Origin: Mycolicibacterium sphagni
GTDB taxonomy: Bacteria; Actinomycetota; Actinomycetes; Mycobacteriales; Mycobacteriaceae
Assembly (NCBI RefSeq): GCF_002250655.1
Contig: NZ_NOZR01000012.1
Location: 62,001 to 126,000 of the forward strand
DNA: 64,000 nt
Reading direction: 5' to 3'
Position 1 is the first letter of the stretch, and every line of letters starts with the position of its first letter. The position numbers and the translations under genes were made by a program. The notes beneath the pieces are model-generated. The model saw only the letters and a list, made by a program, of their open reading frames with translations, did not search any database and had not been told where the DNA came from. Shown here piece by piece: positions 17,038 through 26,032 of this stretch.

Positions 17038-19407
17038 ATGGCTGAAGCCAAATCTGTGCCGGTGTTATTTGTCAGCGACCCGATCGTGCTGCCTGGAATG
17101 GTCGTGCCGATCGCGCTCGACGACGCCGCCCGGGCCGCGGTCGACGCAGCTCAAGCGACCGACTCCGGCCAGTTGTTGATCGCCCCGCGCCTGGACGATC
17201 GGTACCCCACCTATGGCGTGATCGCGTCGATCGTGCAGGTCGGCCGCATCCCCGGAGGCGGTGCCGCGGCCGTCGTCCGAGGTGAAGGTCGCGCCCACAT
17301 CGGGTCGGGAACCACCGGCCCCGGTGCCGCGCTCTGGGTCGAGGTGACCGACGTCGCCGAGCCCGAATCAACGGACGACACCAAGGCACTCGCCGCGGAG
17401 TACAAGAAGCTGCTGCTGGCGATGCTGCAGCGCCGTGAGGCCTGGCAGATCGTCGACGTGGTCAACAAGATCGCCGACCCGTCGGCGTTGGCTGACACCG
17501 CCGGCTACGCGTCGTATCTCTCAGACGTCCAGAAGCGTCAGCTGCTGGAGACCGAGGACGTGGCCGCTCGGCTGCGTGTCCTGATCGGCTGGACCAGTGA
17601 TCTGCTGGCCGAGGTCGAGGTCAACGACAAGATCGCCGAGGACGTGCGCGACGGCATGGAGAAGACGCAGAAGGAATTCCTGCTGCGCCAACAGCTCAAC
17701 GCCATTCGCAAGGAGCTGGGAGAACTGGGTCCCGACGGGGCGGACGATCCGGCTGACTACCGCGGCCGCATCGAAGCCGCCGACCTGCCGGAGAAGGTCC
17801 GTGAGGCCGCGCTGCGCGAGGTCGGCAAGCTGGAACGCTCCAGCGAGCAGAGCCCCGAGGGCGGCTGGATCCGCACCTGGCTGGACACCGTCCTGGATCT
17901 CCCGTGGAACGTCCGCACCGAGGATTCGACGGATCTCAAGAGCGCCAGAGAAATTCTGGACGCCGATCACCACGGGCTGGACGACGTCAAGGACCGCATC
18001 GTGGAATACCTGGCGGTGCGTTCCCGCCGCGCCCAACGCGGCCTGCAGGTCGTCGGTGGACGCGGTTCGGGTGCGGTGATGGTGCTGGCGGGACCCCCCG
18101 GCGTCGGCAAGACGTCACTCGGTGAGAGCGTGGCCCGTGCGCTGGGCCGCAAGTTCGTCCGCGTCGCCCTGGGCGGCGTGCGCGACGAGGCTGAAATTCG
18201 TGGCCACCGTCGCACCTATGTCGGTGCCCTGCCCGGCCGCATCGTCCGTGCGATCGGCGAGGCGGGTTCGATGAATCCCGTTGTGCTGCTGGATGAAATC
18301 GACAAGGTCGGTTCCGACTATCGCGGCGATCCGTCGGCTGCCCTGCTGGAGGTGCTCGACCCGGCGCAGAACCACACGTTCCGCGACCACTATCTGGATC
18401 TGGATCTCGATCTTTCCGACGTGGTGTTTTTGGCCACGGCCAACGTGATCGAGAACATCCCGTCTGCACTGCTGGACCGGATGGAGCTGGTGCAGATCGA
18501 CGGCTACACCGAGGACGACAAAGTGGCGATCGCCCGCGACTACCTGCTGCCCCGGCAGCGGGATCGGGCCGCACTGACCGCCGACGAGGTGTCCGTCACC
18601 GACGCTGCGCTGCGCAAGATCGCCGCGGACTACACCCGTGAACCCGGTGTGCGCCAATTCGAGCGGTTGTTGGCCAAGGCCATGCGGAAGGTCACCACGA
18701 AAATTGCGGAGCTCCGACCTCTGTCTGATGTCGCCGCCGGGGCGGCTGGATTGACCATCGACGAGCCCGACCTGGTCGAGTACCTGGGCCGGCCGCGGTT
18801 CATGCCGGAGTCGGCCGAACGCACGGCGGTGCCGGGCGTCGCGACTGGTCTGGCCGTGACTGGTCTGGGCGGCGACGTGCTCTACATCGAAGCCGGAGCC
18901 GCTGGATCAACCGGGCCAGGCGATGGATCCTTGCAGCTGACCGGTCAGCTGGGCGACGTGATGAAGGAATCGGCCCAGATCGCGCTGTCCTACGTGCGGT
19001 CGCATGCCGAGCAGCTCGGTGTCGACCCCAAGGCGCTGGACCGCAAGATCCACGTGCACGTGCCCGCCGGCGCGGTGCCCAAGGATGGTCCGTCCGCGGG
19101 TGTGACGATGGTGACCGCGCTGGTGTCCATGGCGACCGGACGGCAGGTCCGCTCGGATGTCGGGATGACCGGTGAGGTCACGCTGAACGGCCGGGTGCTG
19201 CCGATCGGCGGCGTCAAGCAGAAGCTGCTGGCCGCTCAACGTGCAGGGCTGTCAACGGTTTTCATCCCGCAGCGCAACGAGGCCGACTTGGACGATGTGC
19301 CAGACGAGGTGCTCGAGGCGCTGACGGTGACGCCGATGACCGATGTCGCCGAGATCGTGGCGCTGGCGCTGGAGCCGGCGGCCGAGATGGCCACCACTGC
19401 CGCCTGA
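17038..19407 (+). CDS. lon: ATP-dependent Lon protease
   Basis: A 789-residue AAA+ serine protease that degrades misfolded and regulatory proteins in the cytosol. The N-terminal substrate domain starts V-L-F-V-S-D-P-I-V-L-P-G-M-V-V-P. Walker A is G-P-P-G-V-G-K-T at about 352-359 and Walker B is V-V-L-L-D-E-I-D-K-V. The protease domain has the catalytic serine S686 in P-K-D-G-P-S-A-G and the dyad lysine in G-G-V-K-Q-K-L-L (K727 or K729). ATG 17038 has TGGAGGA six bases upstream. Lon is present in M. smegmatis but missing from M. tuberculosis, which helps place the organism. A hairpin follows the stop. Confidence 0.96.
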   Translation: MAEAKSVPVLFVSDPIVLPGMVVPIALDDAARAAVDAAQATDSGQLLIAPRLDDRYPTYGVIASIVQVGRIPGGGAAAVVRGEGRAHIGSGTTGPGAALWVEVTDVAEPESTDDTKALAAEYKKLLLAMLQRREAWQIVDVVNKIADPSALADTAGYASYLSDVQKRQLLETEDVAARLRVLIGWTSDLLAEVEVNDKIAEDVRDGMEKTQKEFLLRQQLNAIRKELGELGPDGADDPADYRGRIEAADLPEKVREAALREVGKLERSSEQSPEGGWIRTWLDTVLDLPWNVRTEDSTDLKSAREILDADHHGLDDVKDRIVEYLAVRSRRAQRGLQVVGGRGSGAVMVLAGPPGVGKTSLGESVARALGRKFVRVALGGVRDEAEIRGHRRTYVGALPGRIVRAIGEAGSMNPVVLLDEIDKVGSDYRGDPSAALLEVLDPAQNHTFRDHYLDLDLDLSDVVFLATANVIENIPSALLDRMELVQIDGYTEDDKVAIARDYLLPRQRDRAALTADEVSVTDAALRKIAADYTREPGVRQFERLLAKAMRKVTTKIAELRPLSDVAAGAAGLTIDEPDLVEYLGRPRFMPESAERTAVPGVATGLAVTGLGGDVLYIEAGAAGSTGPGDGSLQLTGQLGDVMKESAQIALSYVRSHAEQLGVDPKALDRKIHVHVPAGAVPKDGPSAGVTMVTALVSMATGRQVRSDVGMTGEVTLNGRVLPIGGVKQKLLAAQRAGLSTVFIPQRNEADLDDVPDEVLEALTVTPMTDVAEIVALALEPAAEMATTAA

Positions 19408-19418
19408 CCGAATATCGC

Positions 19419-19455
19419 AGTGCCGGCCCCGACACGATTGTCGGTGGCCGGCACT
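19419..19455 (+). terminator. Terminator after lon
   Basis: AGTGCCGGCC (19419-19428) pairs perfectly with GGCCGGCACT (19446-19455), and CCGACA (19429-19434) pairs with TGTCGG (19439-19444) inside it, giving a long hairpin with a four-base loop. It starts 12 bases after the lon stop. Confidence 0.8.
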
Positions 19456-19466
19456 ACGGTGCTCGC

Positions 19467-19799
19467 ATGGCCTACGACGAAGAGCTGGCAAATCGCCTGC
19501 GTGAACTGCTGGCCGCCCAACGGGGTGTCGAGGAAAAGCGGATGTTCGGCGGCCTGGCGTTCCTGATCAACGGCAACATGGCGGTCGCGGCCAGCGGCCG
19601 CGGTGGCCTGATGGTGCGGGTACCGCCCGAGGACACCGCCGCTCTGCTGGAGCGTGATCACGTCGAACCGATGGTGATGGCGGGGCGCGAAACTCGCGGC
19701 TGGGTGCGGGTCGGTGACGACGGCGTGCGGACCACCCGTCAACTGAAAAGCTGGGTAGCCAGAGGCGTCAATTACGCAAAGTCTCTGTCCGGCAATTAA
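19467..19799 (+). CDS. TfoX N-terminal-domain protein
   Basis: A 110-residue protein matching the TfoX/Sxy N-terminal domain: M-A-Y-D-E-E-L-A-x-R-L-R-E-L-L, then E-K-R-M-F-G-G-L-A-F-L-I-N-G-N-M near residue 25, and the C-terminal L-K-S-W-V-A-R-G-V-N-Y-A. In proteobacteria TfoX regulates competence; small stand-alone N-domain proteins in actinobacteria have no established role, so no competence function is claimed. The ATG at 19467 is 12 bases after the lon terminator. The next gene follows 40 bases downstream on the same strand. Confidence 0.82.
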   Translation: MAYDEELANRLRELLAAQRGVEEKRMFGGLAFLINGNMAVAASGRGGLMVRVPPEDTAALLERDHVEPMVMAGRETRGWVRVGDDGVRTTRQLKSWVARGVNYAKSLSGN

Positions 19800-19839
19800 C
19801 GCCGTTTCACTAATTTGCCGCACGGGTATCGAGAGGCAG

Positions 19840-20481
19840 ATGGAGGGTTCGGAAGCCAGGGATCTCGTGCTGCGGCTTCGCAAGCATGCGGGTATGACGT
19901 ACGCCGCCGAGGCGGGGATCACCCTGCGAGACTCTCCGATGCCCCTGTTCCAGCTGCTGGTGCTGGCCATGCTGGCCAGTAAGCCAATCGATTCCGGGAT
20001 CGCGGTGCGGGCCGCCAGGGAGTTGTTCCGCGCCGGGCTGCGCACGCCGCACACGGTGCTCGCCGCCGACCGGCCCACAGTTATTGAGGCGTTCGGCCGG
20101 GCGCAATACGTACGCTACGACGAGAGTTCAGCGACCCGGCTGACCGATCTGGCCAGCCGGGTCGACAAGGACTACCGAGGCGACCTCCGCACGCTGGCTC
20201 GCATCGCCAAACCGGACGTGCGCGCCGCGAAATTCCTGCTCAAGCAGTTCGCCGGGATCGGGGACACCGGTTCTGACATCTTCCTGCGCGAGGTTCAAGA
20301 CGTATGGCCCTGGGTGCGGCCTTATTTCGACAGGCGCGCACTGGAGTCCGCCGATGAGCTCGGGCTCCCCCGCGACGCCAACAAGCTGGCTGCCCTCACC
20401 GGGCGTGCCGTCGCACCGTTGGCCGCCGCCCTGGTGCGGGTCTCCCACAACGGCGACGCGGGCGCGTTACTCGGGGGCTGA
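19840..20481 (+). CDS. HhH-GPD-like DNA glycosylase/endonuclease III-type protein
   Basis: A 213-residue helical protein with an endonuclease III-like layout: F-Q-L-L-V-L-A-M-L-A-S-K-P-I near residue 37 (where Nth proteins have L-L-S-A-Q-T), and a helix-hairpin-helix-like element L-K-Q-F-A-G-I-G-D-T-G-S-D-I-F near residue 130. The typical catalytic lysine of the lyase-type enzymes is not evident, and there is no C-terminal iron-sulfur cysteine cluster. It may act on damaged bases, or be a non-catalytic relative. Its 3' end overlaps the convergent SHOCT-domain gene by 15 bases. Confidence 0.65.
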   Translation: MEGSEARDLVLRLRKHAGMTYAAEAGITLRDSPMPLFQLLVLAMLASKPIDSGIAVRAARELFRAGLRTPHTVLAADRPTVIEAFGRAQYVRYDESSATRLTDLASRVDKDYRGDLRTLARIAKPDVRAAKFLLKQFAGIGDTGSDIFLREVQDVWPWVRPYFDRRALESADELGLPRDANKLAALTGRAVAPLAAALVRVSHNGDAGALLGG

Positions 20482-21216
20482 ACCCTGGTCGAGGAATCGC
20501 TTTCGGGCCGTGGCGAATTCGGCGTCTGTGAGATCGCCACGGTCCCGCATGATCTTCAGCGTGCGCAACCGCTCGGCCATCTCCGGATCGAGGTCGGTGG
20601 GTTGAGGCGCGGCGCGCAGGATCGGCTCGTCCTCGATCAGCTCGATCACGTGCGGCTCGTCCGGATCGATGCGCACCACCACCCTGTCCTCGGATTCGGG
20701 TACTTCTCCGAGGGCGAAGGTCCCGGTCAGATTCGCCTCGTAAGGTGCTCCGCCATCGGATCTTTCGACGCTCAGCCGCAGGACGCGGCGGCCGGCATCC
20801 TTGTTGACCACCACATTGAACATGGGCCGGATCACCTCAAGCACCACACCGACACCGCGTACCCCGTCGCGGCGCAGGTGATCTACCTTGGACACGGCCC
20901 CGACCAGCCACGTCGCGTAGCCGACGACCAGCGCAGTCCACATCGCCAGCCACCACAGGGACAGGGGCGCCGTCCAGTCGGCAGCCCACGGAACCATCGA
21001 CGAGATGAACCATCCCAGCAGTACCGGGCGCGGTGATCGTCGCGAAATCATCAGGAAAACAACGAACTGTGCGACATAGCCGACGAGCCAGACGCCCAGG
21101 ACCCGGCCGGTGGCCGCCGCTGTGCCGGCGTGGTCCAGCAGCCGGGTGCCGATCAGGGCCGGTGCCACGATCAGCACCCACCACAGCGCCGAGAGGGTCG
21201 CGATTGTCCGCCACAT
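20467..21216 (-). CDS. Membrane protein with C-terminal SHOCT domain
   Basis: About 249 residues. The N-terminal half has four hydrophobic segments, the middle is a soluble beta-rich region (F-N-V-V-V-N-K-D-A-G-R-R-V-L-R-L), and the last 35 residues form a SHOCT motif, L-R-x-L-K-x-M-R-D-R-G-D-L-T-D-A-E-F-A with a following K-R-F-L. SHOCT is a short oligomerisation or anchoring module. Function unknown. The start at ATG 21216 (M-W-R-T-I-A) avoids overlap with the upstream gene; an in-frame start at 21261 would overlap it. It lies directly downstream of the PEP-utiliser fusion gene and may be co-transcribed. Confidence 0.75.
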   Translation of the reverse strand: MWRTIATLSALWWVLIVAPALIGTRLLDHAGTAAATGRVLGVWLVGYVAQFVVFLMISRRSPRPVLLGWFISSMVPWAADWTAPLSLWWLAMWTALVVGYATWLVGAVSKVDHLRRDGVRGVGVVLEVIRPMFNVVVNKDAGRRVLRLSVERSDGGAPYEANLTGTFALGEVPESEDRVVVRIDPDEPHVIELIEDEPILRAAPQPTDLDPEMAERLRTLKIMRDRGDLTDAEFATARKRFLDQGSAPE

Positions 21217-21239
21217 CACCGGGCCACGGTATACCGCGG

Positions 21240-23597
21240 TCACGCCCCAACGACTTCGCACTCCAGGGCAAGTACGGTGACCAGCCCGGTGGCGCCGTCG
21301 ACGCGAACGCGCGTCCCGCTGCTTAGCCTGATGGCGCCATCGGCGATACCGGCCACGAACGGGACACCGAACTCAATGGCCCCCCGGCTCAGGTCGGCCA
21401 GCGTGGAGCCGCCGTCGGTGAGCACCGCCGCGGGTGTGCCCAGCAGCGTGACGGATTCGATGTCGGCGGCGTTGATGACGGCGATGTCGTCGGCCTGCAG
21501 GCCCGCGCCGGCGGCCGAATCCACCACCCGGACGGTGCCCTCGACCACCCCGGGAAACAGGCCGGTTCCGCGCAGTTCCTCGGCGACCTGTACGGCGTCG
21601 GGGATGACGAGAGCGGTCCACTCGGTGTCGATCACCGCCGGCAGTCGCAGCGCCTGCAACCGTTCACGCTCGGCGATGCGGCGCTTGATACGCAGCCGGC
21701 TGTCCGGCGGAATGCCCAGGGCTTCCTCAACAGTGAGGTAAAAGATGTCGTCGAGCGCGGCGAGCTTGTCGTCGGCAACCATCCGCCGGCCCAATTCCCT
21801 TACCGCAAGCCGTAGTTGGTGAGTGAATCGCAGGGTGGTGTCGTATGCCAACAGCCGGCAGGCATGCGCGCCGGGAGTTTTCAGTTCCTCCTCTGCCGTC
21901 GCCGACATCGGCACTCGGGTAGCCGCGGCCAGCACCGTGTCCGGCCGGTCGGCGATTACCGACGAAGCCAACTCGGCAGCGCCGGGCCCGCGATGCCCCA
22001 AGTGGGCCAGCGTCGAGTCGAACGCGGTTGTCAGCATCGGCGCCGCGGTGCGCGCGGCTGCCACGTCGCCGTCCTCCAACGCTGTGCGCGCATAGGGGAA
22101 CGCGCGCAACACCCGCGCCAGCGAATCGATCTCCGAACGGATGGTCGCCGGGGCGTCGACGCCCTCGAGCTGCGCCGGAGCCACCTCGCCGAGCAGCACC
22201 GCCAGCGCAGACAACACCCAGCCTTCGTGAACCCGGCTGCGCAACAATCGGATTCGGGCATCCAGCTGGGCGTCGCGCAACAGCGAAAGCTTGCTGGTGT
22301 CGCGCCGCTCGGCGTCCAAGGCGTCGCGGTAGGCGCGCAGGTGTCTGCCGTGCATCCGCGCTGAGGTGAGCAGCCTGGTCGCCGACATGGCCCCGGTGAC
22401 CGACGCGAGGAACCCGGGTCCGCCCGAGAGAGGATCCGCGGCGCCGCGCAGCCGCCTGGACAAGCCGGCCGCGCGAGCGGGCAGCTGAGACTCGGCGGCG
22501 GCGAGCGCTGACGCACCGAGGTAGATGCGGTGGCCGAACACCGCGACCAGCCGGCTCTCCCACTCGCCTGCCACCGGGCCGCGCAGGTCGAGTAATTGGG
22601 ACAGGGTTCGTCCGGCAGCCCGCAGGCCGCTCAGGTGCACATCCAGTGACATCGGGGTGAGCGGCGCCGCGGTGACCTCATGCAGCGGGCTGGCGACGAA
22701 CACCGGGAAGCGTGGGTCGATGCGGTCGTCGAATTCGCCGTCGGCGCCGCTCGGAGCGGCAATGCGTAGTACGTGGCCGCCGGTTTGCGGAATATTGGTG
22801 ATCGGCAACGGAATTCGGCCCGGTATGCCGACGGCGCCGTTCGGGCGCACCGCGCGGCCCTGAAGTCCGCGCACGGTGTCGACGAGGGCGTCGGTTGCGC
22901 TCCACCCGCATTCGAAATCCCACTCGGAGCGCAGGGCGGCCAGATCGAGCGGCGGGTTCGGCTGGGGCCAGCCCGGCACGGCGCGCACCTTGGGCCGCGG
23001 GTCGGCGCCGCCGAGGATCCGATGCGCCGAGGTTGCGGTGGTGGTGTCGGAGGTGGCCAGATCGACGACGCCGGTGCGGTCGGAGCGCGCGGCGACGACC
23101 AGGAACCGCACCAGGTCGTCGATGTGCAGAACGTGCAGGGGCCCAGAGGCGTCGGTGCCCAGCAGCGCCGCCACCGACCGGCACACCAGCGCGTCGGCCT
23201 GCCTGCCCAGCGGAGCGGCGATGCGCACCACCAGGTTCGGCGCCCAGCCGGTGCTGACCAGGTCCTCGGCCTGCTGCCAGGCGTCGGGCGCGAGCAGGGT
23301 CAGCGAAGGGAACACGATCCGCGCGCCGCCCCTGGCGGCGGCGTCACAGATCCGGGCGACGTCGGCCGGCCGGGTCGTATCGCGGTCCTCGACTGGGAGC
23401 GCGACCACGACGTCGGCCTGCTCCGCGAGCTGGTACAGGACGGGGTGGGTCAAGGCGGCGCAGCTGAACTCGACGCCGGTATCGAGGTCGCGGTGTGGTC
23501 GCTCGGCGATGCCGCTGACGTCGTGTCCGGCGGCCAGCAGGCTCTGGGCGAGGGCGCGGCCTAGCTCTCCGGTGACCCCCGTGAGGAAAATCTGCAT
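21240..23597 (-). CDS. Fusion of Rossmann-fold epimerase-like and PEP-utiliser swivel domains
   Basis: A 785-residue two-part protein. Residues 1-280 form an NAD(P)-binding epimerase-like domain beginning M-Q-I-F-L-T-G-V-T-G-E-L-G. The middle is helical and resembles the linker regions of PEP-synthase-like proteins (for example L-D-D-I-F-Y-L-T-V-E-E-A). The last 90 residues look like a phosphohistidine swivel domain, G-T-P-A-A-V-L-T-D-G-G-S-T-L and then G-V-P-F-V-A-G. The expected G-G-x-x-S-H-A-A motif has no histidine, so phosphotransfer is unlikely or altered. I recall a similar layout in Rv2047c, not checked. Start ATG 23597. Function is unknown. Confidence 0.75.
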   Translation of the reverse strand: MQIFLTGVTGELGRALAQSLLAAGHDVSGIAERPHRDLDTGVEFSCAALTHPVLYQLAEQADVVVALPVEDRDTTRPADVARICDAAARGGARIVFPSLTLLAPDAWQQAEDLVSTGWAPNLVVRIAAPLGRQADALVCRSVAALLGTDASGPLHVLHIDDLVRFLVVAARSDRTGVVDLATSDTTTATSAHRILGGADPRPKVRAVPGWPQPNPPLDLAALRSEWDFECGWSATDALVDTVRGLQGRAVRPNGAVGIPGRIPLPITNIPQTGGHVLRIAAPSGADGEFDDRIDPRFPVFVASPLHEVTAAPLTPMSLDVHLSGLRAAGRTLSQLLDLRGPVAGEWESRLVAVFGHRIYLGASALAAAESQLPARAAGLSRRLRGAADPLSGGPGFLASVTGAMSATRLLTSARMHGRHLRAYRDALDAERRDTSKLSLLRDAQLDARIRLLRSRVHEGWVLSALAVLLGEVAPAQLEGVDAPATIRSEIDSLARVLRAFPYARTALEDGDVAAARTAAPMLTTAFDSTLAHLGHRGPGAAELASSVIADRPDTVLAAATRVPMSATAEEELKTPGAHACRLLAYDTTLRFTHQLRLAVRELGRRMVADDKLAALDDIFYLTVEEALGIPPDSRLRIKRRIAERERLQALRLPAVIDTEWTALVIPDAVQVAEELRGTGLFPGVVEGTVRVVDSAAGAGLQADDIAVINAADIESVTLLGTPAAVLTDGGSTLADLSRGAIEFGVPFVAGIADGAIRLSSGTRVRVDGATGLVTVLALECEVVGA

Positions 23598-23712
23598 GCC
23601 AGGCCCTACTTCCCCGGTAGTGCTCCGACGAGAATAGGCAGGTCGGGGCGAAAATATCGACCCTTGGGGCGGTTGCCCAAACAAGATCCGGGTGGACGCT
23701 TGCCCGACAGGA

Positions 23713-25179
23713 TCAGGTCAGGCTGGCCCGGCCGTCGGCGTGTACCCGCACCTTGGCTCCTGCGATGTCCTCAGCCACCGTCAGCGCGGCTGTCTCGGGG
23801 TCGTCGATGAGTGCGAGGGCGCGGGCGTCGTCGCTGGTGCGCACCATCACGAACGCTTTCTCCGGGCGGCCGTCGCGGTCGAACGGCGTGGTCCAGGATT
23901 CGACAGTGCCCACGCCGTCCCATTCGACCAGTGCTTCCCGGGTCGGTTCGCGGTCGACTTCGGGCTGGACGTCCTCCCAGCGGAACGCGGCCGGCGGCGG
24001 AGTGGCGCTGTAAACGCCGAAGCTGTGCTTGGTGAGGTAGCCGCCATTGGCGGTGATGAGGCCGTGAGCGGCGGGGTTGGCGCGCAGCAGCCCGGCCATG
24101 GTGGCGATGGAGTGCATGACGTAGTTGTTCCAGGGGCCGCCGGCGAAGGTCAGCCCGCCGGTGACGGTGAGCGGCCGCAGCGGGTCGTCGGTGGGCAGCC
24201 CGAGTTCATTAGCCGCCACCTGCACTGCTGACGGGAAGCAAGAGTAAACGTCGATGTGGTCCAGGTCGTCGATGCCGATACCGGCCAATTCGAGGGCGCG
24301 CCGCCCCCCGATCCGGATCGCTGGGGAACTGTTCAACTCGTAGCGTTCGGCCACCGCGTAGGTGTCGTGGGAGTCGGTGCCTGCGTACGGGAAGACCCAC
24401 AGTTCGCGCGGGATCTGCAGCTGAGTCGCCTTTTCCGCCGAGCAGAGAAAGACGCAGGCGCCCTGATTGACCATGTTGTTGGAGTTCATCAGCTTGGGGT
24501 AGGGCCAGCTGATCATCCGGTTGTCGGGGCTGGGTTGCCCGATCTGTTCGGCGCTGCGGGCCTCGCGGCTCCAGGCGTGCGGGTTGCCCGCCGCGACCTC
24601 GCTGAACCGCGCCCACAGCGCGGCGATGCGGCGCTGATGCTGCTCTGCGGTCTCGCCGTTGGCGATCCGCAGCGCCTGTTCGAAGAGTGGGTAGACGAAC
24701 GAGGGACGGTCCAGTCCGATGCGGTCCTCGGCAGGCCCCGACATGGGGACGTCCTCGCCGCCCGGCGGCACCGGAACCGCGTCGTCCTGGCGGGTCCAAT
24801 TCGGTTTGATTCCCTGGGCGCGCAGTCGCATTCGGGTCCGCCAGGTTTCGCCACCGGCCAGCAGGACGACATCGGCGCGGCCGTTCTGGATATCCAGGCA
24901 GGCCTGGTTCACCAGCGATTGCGGAGTGTTTCCGCCAACCCCGGTGTAGCGGGTCGCGGCGTCGGGGGCGCCGATCCGCTGGCCCAGTAGGGCTCCGGGG
25001 TCGCGGTAGCGCCACGACAGCAGATTGACCACCCGGATCGCGTCGACGGCCTCCAACACCCGCGGGTCGGCCGCCTCCCGAGCCGCGGCGGCCATCAGAT
25101 CGACGGGTTCGGTCTGCGGCACGTCGTCGTGCTGGTTGACCTGCCCCGCACCGATCAGTACCGGCGTCCGAGGATCCAT
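23713..25179 (-). CDS. Thiolase-superfamily acetyl-CoA acetyltransferase-like protein (Rv1867-type)
   Basis: A 488-residue protein with a thiolase-like fold: the start T-P-V-L-I-G-A-G-Q-V, a middle D-V-V-L-L-A-G-G-E, and the late G-G-L-T-F-A-G-G-P-W-N-N-Y and A-N-G-G-Y-L-T-K-H-S-F-G-V-Y motifs. Around residue 83, where thiolases have a nucleophilic cysteine, this protein reads Y-T-G-V-G-G-N-T-P-Q-S-L-V without one. Late C-F-P-S and H-S-F-G segments remain. Length and type agree with Rv1867. It might act in acyl-CoA or lipid-carrier metabolism, with altered chemistry. It starts at ATG 25179, divergent from the hydrolase at 25243. Confidence 0.8.
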   Translation of the reverse strand: MDPRTPVLIGAGQVNQHDDVPQTEPVDLMAAAAREAADPRVLEAVDAIRVVNLLSWRYRDPGALLGQRIGAPDAATRYTGVGGNTPQSLVNQACLDIQNGRADVVLLAGGETWRTRMRLRAQGIKPNWTRQDDAVPVPPGGEDVPMSGPAEDRIGLDRPSFVYPLFEQALRIANGETAEQHQRRIAALWARFSEVAAGNPHAWSREARSAEQIGQPSPDNRMISWPYPKLMNSNNMVNQGACVFLCSAEKATQLQIPRELWVFPYAGTDSHDTYAVAERYELNSSPAIRIGGRRALELAGIGIDDLDHIDVYSCFPSAVQVAANELGLPTDDPLRPLTVTGGLTFAGGPWNNYVMHSIATMAGLLRANPAAHGLITANGGYLTKHSFGVYSATPPPAAFRWEDVQPEVDREPTREALVEWDGVGTVESWTTPFDRDGRPEKAFVMVRTSDDARALALIDDPETAALTVAEDIAGAKVRVHADGRASLT

Positions 25180-25242
25180 CGACGGCCCCTTCTGTAGTCG
25201 CGACGGCGTTCTTGACGCCCGTCAAAAGCTAGCATCGTCGCC

Positions 25243-25989
25243 ATGACGGTGGTTCTGGTGCATGGCAATCCGGAGACCGACGCGATCTGGGGCCCACTGG
25301 TCGCGGCGCTGGATCGCGACGATGTGGTGCGGCTGTCCCCGCCGGGATTCGGGGCCTCGTTGCCCGCGGATTTCCCCGCGACGTACTTGGCCTACCGCGA
25401 CTGGCTGGAAGTCGAGCTGGAACGGTTCGACGAACCCGTCGACCTGGTCGGCCACGACTGGGGCGGTGGCCATGTCGTCAATGTCGTCATGCACCGGCCG
25501 GAACTGGTGCGCAGTTGGACCAGCGACATCGTCGGGGTGTTCCATCCCGACTACGTCTGGCACGACATGGCCCAGGTGTGGCAGACCCCGGACTCCGGGG
25601 AAGAACTGATCGAGGCGATGATCGGCGGCTCGCTCGAGGACCGGGTCGCCCAGATGGCGGGCTTCGGCATACCGGACGACGTCGCGGCTGAACTGGCCGC
25701 CGGTCAGGGTCCGGACATGGGCCGGGCCATCCTGGCGCTGTACCGCTCAGCGGCCCAGCCCGCGGTGGCCGAGGAGGGCCGCCAGTTGGGCAACGCTGCG
25801 GCCCGGCCGGGGCTGTCGGTGCTGGCCACCGAGGATCCCTTCGTCGGCACTGACGACCAGCGGCGCGATGCTGCCGAGCGGGCCGGTGCCCGCACCGTGG
25901 TGCTGAACGGCCTCGGTCACTGGTGGATGTTGCAAGACCCCGCGCGCGGCGCGCAGGCGCTCACCGAGTTCTGGGCGTCGCTGGGTTGA
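25243..25989 (+). CDS. Alpha/beta hydrolase (epoxide hydrolase/dehalogenase-like)
   Basis: A 248-residue protein with the opening L-V-H-G-N-P-E-T (oxyanion region), the nucleophile elbow V-G-H-D-W-G-G near residue 70, in which aspartate takes the nucleophile place as in epoxide hydrolases and haloalkane dehalogenases, and a C-terminal histidine in L-N-G-L-G-H-W-W. An acidic residue in T-E-D-P-F would complete the triad. The substrate is unknown. It starts at ATG 25243, 63 bases from the divergent thiolase-like gene, and is followed 43 bases later by the second sulfatase. Confidence 0.85.
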   Translation: MTVVLVHGNPETDAIWGPLVAALDRDDVVRLSPPGFGASLPADFPATYLAYRDWLEVELERFDEPVDLVGHDWGGGHVVNVVMHRPELVRSWTSDIVGVFHPDYVWHDMAQVWQTPDSGEELIEAMIGGSLEDRVAQMAGFGIPDDVAAELAAGQGPDMGRAILALYRSAAQPAVAEEGRQLGNAAARPGLSVLATEDPFVGTDDQRRDAAERAGARTVVLNGLGHWWMLQDPARGAQALTEFWASLG

Positions 25990-26032
25990 TTCACAGCGGG
26001 TTCGACTGCGGCACCACGACTGCGGTGCGAGC

